DNA of 64,000 nt. Origin: JASLCR01 sp964619585 (lineage in GTDB: Bacteria; Patescibacteriota; Saccharimonadia; Saccharimonadales; Saccharimonadaceae). The stretch spans positions 1 to 64,000 of the forward strand of contig CAZUCO010000001.1 of NCBI GenBank assembly GCA_964619585.1. Direction: 5' to 3'. Below, piece by piece: positions 60,691 to 64,000 of the stretch; position 1 is the first letter of the stretch; every line of letters begins with the position of its first letter. The notes beneath the pieces are model-generated. The model had not been told where the DNA came from, made no database searches, and saw only the letters and a list, made by a program, of their open reading frames with translations. Made by a program: the position numbers and the translations under genes.

Positions 60691-61634
60691 GCGATAAAAA
60701 CCTACACGACGTTGTGATGATTGGCGCTGGACCCAGCGCGCTCGCAGCGGCTGTCTATACAACACGCGAAGATATCGAAACTGTCCTCTACGAGAAGTCA
60801 GTTGTGGGTGGCCTTGCGGCTATTACTGACAAGGTTGATAACTATCCTGGTTTTCCTCAGGGAATTGAAGGTATGAAGTTGGCGAGTGAGCTCCAGGCTC
60901 AAGCAGAGCGCTTTGGAGCGGTCGTTGATTTCGGTGAAGTCTCCGAGATCCGCGATAATGGAGCCACAAAAACAGTAGTTGTTGATGGTCAAGATGTGGA
61001 AGCAAAAGCCGTACTTATAGCAACGGGTAGTGAATATAAGAAGATTGGTGTGCCAGGCGAGGAAGAGCTGTTTGGAAGAGGTGTGCACTACTGCGCGACC
61101 TGTGACGGCGCATTTTATCGAGACAAAAAACTTGCTGTTGTTGGCGGTGGTAACTCTGCGGTGCAAGAAACAATTTTTCTCACCCGTTTTGCGAGCCACA
61201 TTGATATGCTTGTGCGAAGTGATTTCAAAGCAAGTGATGTACTTGTTGACGAGTTGCAACAGTATATCGATAATGGCAAGGTAACTGTTCACAAACAGAC
61301 GGCAACTGAAGAGATTGTTGCTGAGAATGGAACCGTGACAAAAGTGCGCGTGGTGGAAGCGGGCGAAGAAAAGACGATCGAAGTTGATGGGGTCTTTGTG
61401 TTTGTTGGCTTGATACCAAATACTCAGTTCTTAAAAGATTCTACTATTCAGCTCGACCCAATGGGTCATGTTATGACTGATTTGAAGCTACAGACAGCTA
61501 TGCCTGGCGTATTTGCAAGTGGAGATGTCAGGAGCGGTGCTACACTACAGATCGCCTCTGCAGTAGGTGAAGGTGCTACGGCGGCACTCAACATTCGTGA
61601 GTACATCGACGAACTACATCGGTCTGCTGCGTAG
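60687..61634 (+). CDS. trxB: Thioredoxin reductase
   Basis: A 315-residue flavoprotein: FAD fold DVVMIGAGPSALAAAVYTTR, active-site disulfide CATC in HYCATCDGAFYRDK, NADPH fold AVVGGGNSAVQETIFLTRFA and the end VFASGDVRSGATLQIASAVG. It reduces thioredoxin with NADPH. ATGA overlap with the FKBP gene upstream suggests both serve thiol and protein-folding tasks. Complete. Confidence 0.93.
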   Translation: MSDKNLHDVVMIGAGPSALAAAVYTTREDIETVLYEKSVVGGLAAITDKVDNYPGFPQGIEGMKLASELQAQAERFGAVVDFGEVSEIRDNGATKTVVVDGQDVEAKAVLIATGSEYKKIGVPGEEELFGRGVHYCATCDGAFYRDKKLAVVGGGNSAVQETIFLTRFASHIDMLVRSDFKASDVLVDELQQYIDNGKVTVHKQTATEEIVAENGTVTKVRVVEAGEEKTIEVDGVFVFVGLIPNTQFLKDSTIQLDPMGHVMTDLKLQTAMPGVFASGDVRSGATLQIASAVGEGATAALNIREYIDELHRSAA

Positions 61635-61637
61635 TAG

Positions 61638-62627
61638 TTATTTTATATTCTTCTCAAAAAATGTTTCGATCTGCTTGATGATTTTTGGATCACGAGTCTC
61701 GAGCGCTATTTCTCGTGTGCCAAATAGTACACCAATGTAGGTAAAGTTATGGGAGCCGGTAAGGGCAATTTTGCTACCATCTTTCATAGTTACAATGATA
61801 AATTTTGCATGGAGGTACTTCTTGCGTCGATAACGAGTTTTGTTGCCGCTAATGAACATGTTGAATGCGATGAGCGCGCCATTAAGACGATTGTTAGTCT
61901 TTTTGGGTGAGTTGAAATAAAGTCGTGAAGGTACTCTCTTTAAAAGTCTAGACAGTTTATTGGTCGGGCAGTATTGCGATACCAGCAGCACCTCCTCGGC
62001 GTTCTTCACAAGCTGGCATGCACGCCGATAAATGATCGAGTCGCCCTGGAGACCTCCGTCGATAAGTACCTTTGATTGCTTGCCGAAGCTAAATTCGTGA
62101 CTGCGATAAGAAAAATGCTGACGATCTGCTTCAATGACCCTTGCTATATCATCACGAAGTTCTAGTGCTAATTGTTTGTCGTGGATGCGAAGCATGAAGT
62201 CGTTGAATCCAAGACTATCGTCATACATGTTGACACCGCCAAAGGAAAAAACCGTATCATCAGCCACAAGACACTTCATATGGTTACGTCCGCTAATGGG
62301 TGAAGCACTGAATCGTCCAACCCAAGTAAACTTAACCCCATTGCTCTTGAGGTGATTGACCATGTCTTTTATGGCGCGTGAACCTTCCTTATAGTATTTC
62401 AATGGAGCAAGATGTCCACCGAATTCACCAAATGCAAAAGTATCAGCTGCCACTTCTACACGTACGCCACGTTTCGCGGCGCTTGCTAATGCGTCGATCA
62501 GCTCATCGGTATGTTGATCGTTGGCTACGATAAGTGAAACGAGTGCTACATGGTGTTTTGCACGGTTGATAGCACGAGTAGCAGCCTCTACGTATTCGTG
62601 AGTAGACAGAAGTTTTGCAGTTGCCAT
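61638..62627 (-). CDS. Phospholipase D-like protein
   Basis: A 329-residue PLD-superfamily protein with two HKD-type motifs: NHMKCLVADDTVFSFGGVN (H-x-K-x4-D) and LHAKFIIVTMKDGSKIALTG (H-x-K with a shifted D, then SHN). No membrane helix, unlike cardiolipin synthases, so it may be a soluble lipase or nuclease of the PLD type. TAGAAT (complement of 62,634-62,639) lies 6 bases before the ATG. Convergent with trxB. Confidence 0.82.
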   Translation of the reverse strand: MATAKLLSTHEYVEAATRAINRAKHHVALVSLIVANDQHTDELIDALASAAKRGVRVEVAADTFAFGEFGGHLAPLKYYKEGSRAIKDMVNHLKSNGVKFTWVGRFSASPISGRNHMKCLVADDTVFSFGGVNMYDDSLGFNDFMLRIHDKQLALELRDDIARVIEADRQHFSYRSHEFSFGKQSKVLIDGGLQGDSIIYRRACQLVKNAEEVLLVSQYCPTNKLSRLLKRVPSRLYFNSPKKTNNRLNGALIAFNMFISGNKTRYRRKKYLHAKFIIVTMKDGSKIALTGSHNFTYIGVLFGTREIALETRDPKIIKQIETFFEKNIK

Positions 62628-62636
62628 ATCCCGATT

Positions 62637-63335
62637 CTACACCAGATCGGATAGCTTGGCACGCATCTCCAAGGGATTGTCGGTCACGACACCATCGATG
62701 CCTTGGGCGTTGAGACGTCTAGCCGCGCTCGGACGATTGACCGTGTAGGCATAGGTAAAAAGATTGAGCTTTTTGGCAATCTCAACAGCAAGCTGATTGG
62801 CATACAGTCTGTGAAATCCAACGGCAGTAAGATGCAGAGTCCGATAGTACGCCAAGAACGCAAATGGATTGCGATTATGAAGTAGGGCAAGCTCGGCGTG
62901 TGGATTAATCTTTCGAATAGCACGAAGCTCCGAAGCTTTGAATGATGAGAAGAGAATATTCTCCCAATCGCTTGGCTGTTTGATGTAGCGCTCTTCGATA
63001 AACTTTGCAATGGCAGCACCACTAGAGCGATTCTTGATCTCTAGATTGAGTAAGACATTGCCAAAGCAGAGATCAAGCACCTCTTCAAGTGTGGCAATCT
63101 TGTGACCTTTCTCGGTCGCACGTTTAAGGCTTGCATGATCAGACCAGCGAATAATGTGGGCTTTCCGATGGGTTCTGAATAGGGTTGAGTCGTGTACGAC
63201 AAGCGGGATACTATCGCGAGTTAACTGGACATCAAATTCCAAGATATCTGCACCAGCATCAAGGCCTTTCTTAAAGGCAGCAACAGTGTTCTCTTGCGCG
63301 AGACCTGCCGCGCCGCGATGTCCAATAATCAGCAT
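62637..63335 (-). CDS. Glycerophosphodiester phosphodiesterase
   Basis: A 232-residue GDPD: IIGHRGAAGLAQENTVAAFK with catalytic H and the E of QEN, GADILEFDVQLTRDSIPLVV with metal ligands, HDSTL with the second H, and LNLEIKN. It splits glycerophosphodiesters into glycerol-3-phosphate and an alcohol. Start at 63,335 is set by a TATACT box (complement of 63,345-63,350) 9 bases upstream; the longer frame would contain the box. It precedes the PLD-like gene, and both may serve lipid recycling. Confidence 0.9.
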   Translation of the reverse strand: MLIIGHRGAAGLAQENTVAAFKKGLDAGADILEFDVQLTRDSIPLVVHDSTLFRTHRKAHIIRWSDHASLKRATEKGHKIATLEEVLDLCFGNVLLNLEIKNRSSGAAIAKFIEERYIKQPSDWENILFSSFKASELRAIRKINPHAELALLHNRNPFAFLAYYRTLHLTAVGFHRLYANQLAVEIAKKLNLFTYAYTVNRPSAARRLNAQGIDGVVTDNPLEMRAKLSDLV

Positions 63336-63394
63336 GTACTGCCAAGTATAACATTTGTTACAATAAAGACAGATAAGCAAAGGAGAGAAGAAGA

Positions 63395-63919
63395 ATGGCT
63401 GATTTTAATCAAGTGCTGACACCTGGCGCGATCGATGATGGCGTAGTAAATACTGTTGTCGAGATTCCTGAGGGTTCCCGTCTAAAAGTAGAGTGGGACC
63501 GCGAACGAGCCGCGTTTACACTTGACCGCGTAGAGCCTGCTATCTTTGCAAAGCCCTGTAACTATGGATTTATTCCACAGACACTTGACGAGGATGGTGA
63601 CGAGCTTGATACATTGATCATTTGTCCCGAGCCTCTTGCAACTGGGGTTTGGTTTGAAGCAAAGATTATCGGCGTGATGAAGTTCGAAGATGATGGTGAA
63701 GTTGACGACAAGATTGTGGTCGTACCAGCTGATAATCGTGATGATGATCGCATCACTTCACTTCAGGATATCCCACAGCTTGTTAAGCAGCTTGAGCATC
63801 ACTTTACTCACTACAAAGACCTCAAAAAGCCTGGCAGCACCATTGTGAAAGGCTGGGGTGATGTTGAAGAGGCTAAGGCAATTATCAAAGAGTGCATCGA
63901 TCGCTGGAACAATAGATAA
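63395..63919 (+). CDS. ppa: Inorganic pyrophosphatase (family I)
   Basis: A 174-residue family I pyrophosphatase: EIPEGSRLKVEWDRERAAFT, AIFAKPCNYGFIPQTLDEDG, the metal site DELDTLIICPEPLATG and IVVVPADNRDD. It hydrolyses pyrophosphate made by biosynthesis. A GGAGAG ribosome site precedes the ATG and TACAAT about 35 bases upstream is a likely -10. The next gene starts on the last base of the stop codon. Confidence 0.93.
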   Translation: MADFNQVLTPGAIDDGVVNTVVEIPEGSRLKVEWDRERAAFTLDRVEPAIFAKPCNYGFIPQTLDEDGDELDTLIICPEPLATGVWFEAKIIGVMKFEDDGEVDDKIVVVPADNRDDDRITSLQDIPQLVKQLEHHFTHYKDLKKPGSTIVKGWGDVEEAKAIIKECIDRWNNR

Positions 63920-64000
63920 TGCGAGTCATTACTGTTGGCAAAGCGGTTATTCGTCGTTCTACTGATGGTAAATACCTTATACTTACAAGCAGTAAATGGG
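63919..64000 (+). CDS. N-terminal fragment, possibly a NUDIX hydrolase (runs off the window)
   Basis: Only 27 codons are inside the window: MRVITVGKAVIRRSTDGKYL then ILTSSKW. The pattern of a first strand with K-A-V-I-R-R and a short hairpin resembles the start of NUDIX hydrolases, but this is too little to be sure. Its ATG shares one base with the ppa stop (TAATG), so the two are in one operon. Confidence 0.4.
   Translation, partial: MRVITVGKAVIRRSTDGKYLILTSSKW

Noticed and set aside
1..64000. CRISPR arrays, rRNA genes, insertion-sequence transposases
   Set aside because: No regularly spaced repeats, rRNA-like sequence or transposase with a DDE or HUH signature was seen.

Overview
The window holds two unlike pieces of DNA joined at about 19.5 kb. 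Positions 1 to about 19,516 are visibly GC-rich, with GC-rich third codon positions, frequent GTG starts and actinobacterial families (an Lsr2-type DNA-binding domain, a DUF2975/HTH pair, a large serine recombinase with a long C-terminal tail). Positions 19,517 to 64,000 are AT-richer and look like a Saccharibacteria (TM7/Patescibacteria) chromosome: standard code with TGA as stop, compact operons, a cyoABCDE quinol oxidase operon, a BspA-like surface protein, a pilin, and the sets rpmF-nusB-nudix-rnc-rpsP-khpA-trmD and pheS-pheT. The taxonomic names are inference from gene content.

The joint is precise. Positions 19,472-19,516 are the 3' half of a tRNA, probably tRNA-Phe, starting at the anticodon loop and ending in CCA. 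No 5' half is present to its left, and a perfect terminator hairpin follows. This is what one end (att site) of an element integrated in a tRNA gene looks like. A large serine recombinase gene lies 1.5 kb inside the GC-rich side. Because Saccharibacteria live on actinobacterial hosts, this could be an element taken from the host, or an assembly or co-culture chimera at an att site. Sequence alone cannot decide.

GC-rich block: a truncated secreted protein; DUF2975 membrane protein plus XRE regulator behind two tandem operators; an RloC/PrrC-like AAA_13 ATPase with a zinc hook; a decayed recombinase tail; a membrane protein/hydrolase pair; then a defence cluster made of a BglII-type restriction enzyme, an MT-A70 methyltransferase and McrB-McrC, followed by a cysteine hydrolase and a two-helix membrane protein of unknown role; and finally the serine recombinase, a small coiled-coil protein and an Lsr2-like protein with two helix-turn-helix modules. 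The same kind of HTH module recurs in the recombinase, the Lsr2-like protein, the methyltransferase tail and the decayed recombinase.

AT-richer block: 19.6-28.2 kb carries accessory genes (three VOC/PhnB proteins, LRR surface protein, a DUF1801-kinase fusion, a PadR-DUF1048-ABC exporter operon). 28.4-36.1 kb is a second island: a complete QatABCD anti-phage operon, a gene-poor stretch, and another serine recombinase whose stop codon lies inside a tRNA-Gly gene. 36.2-64 kb is mostly core genome: murF, leuS, ribosomal, RNA-processing and tRNA-modification genes, a pilin, tRNA-Gln with a duplicated 3' end nearby, small membrane proteins, rmuC, an aquaporin, pheS-cda-pheT, cyoABCDE, an FKBP isomerase, thioredoxin reductase, PLD-like and GDPD enzymes, and ppa. 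In this block many transcription-unit-leading genes have a TANNNT -10 box only 6-9 bases before the start codon, which indicates widespread leaderless transcription.
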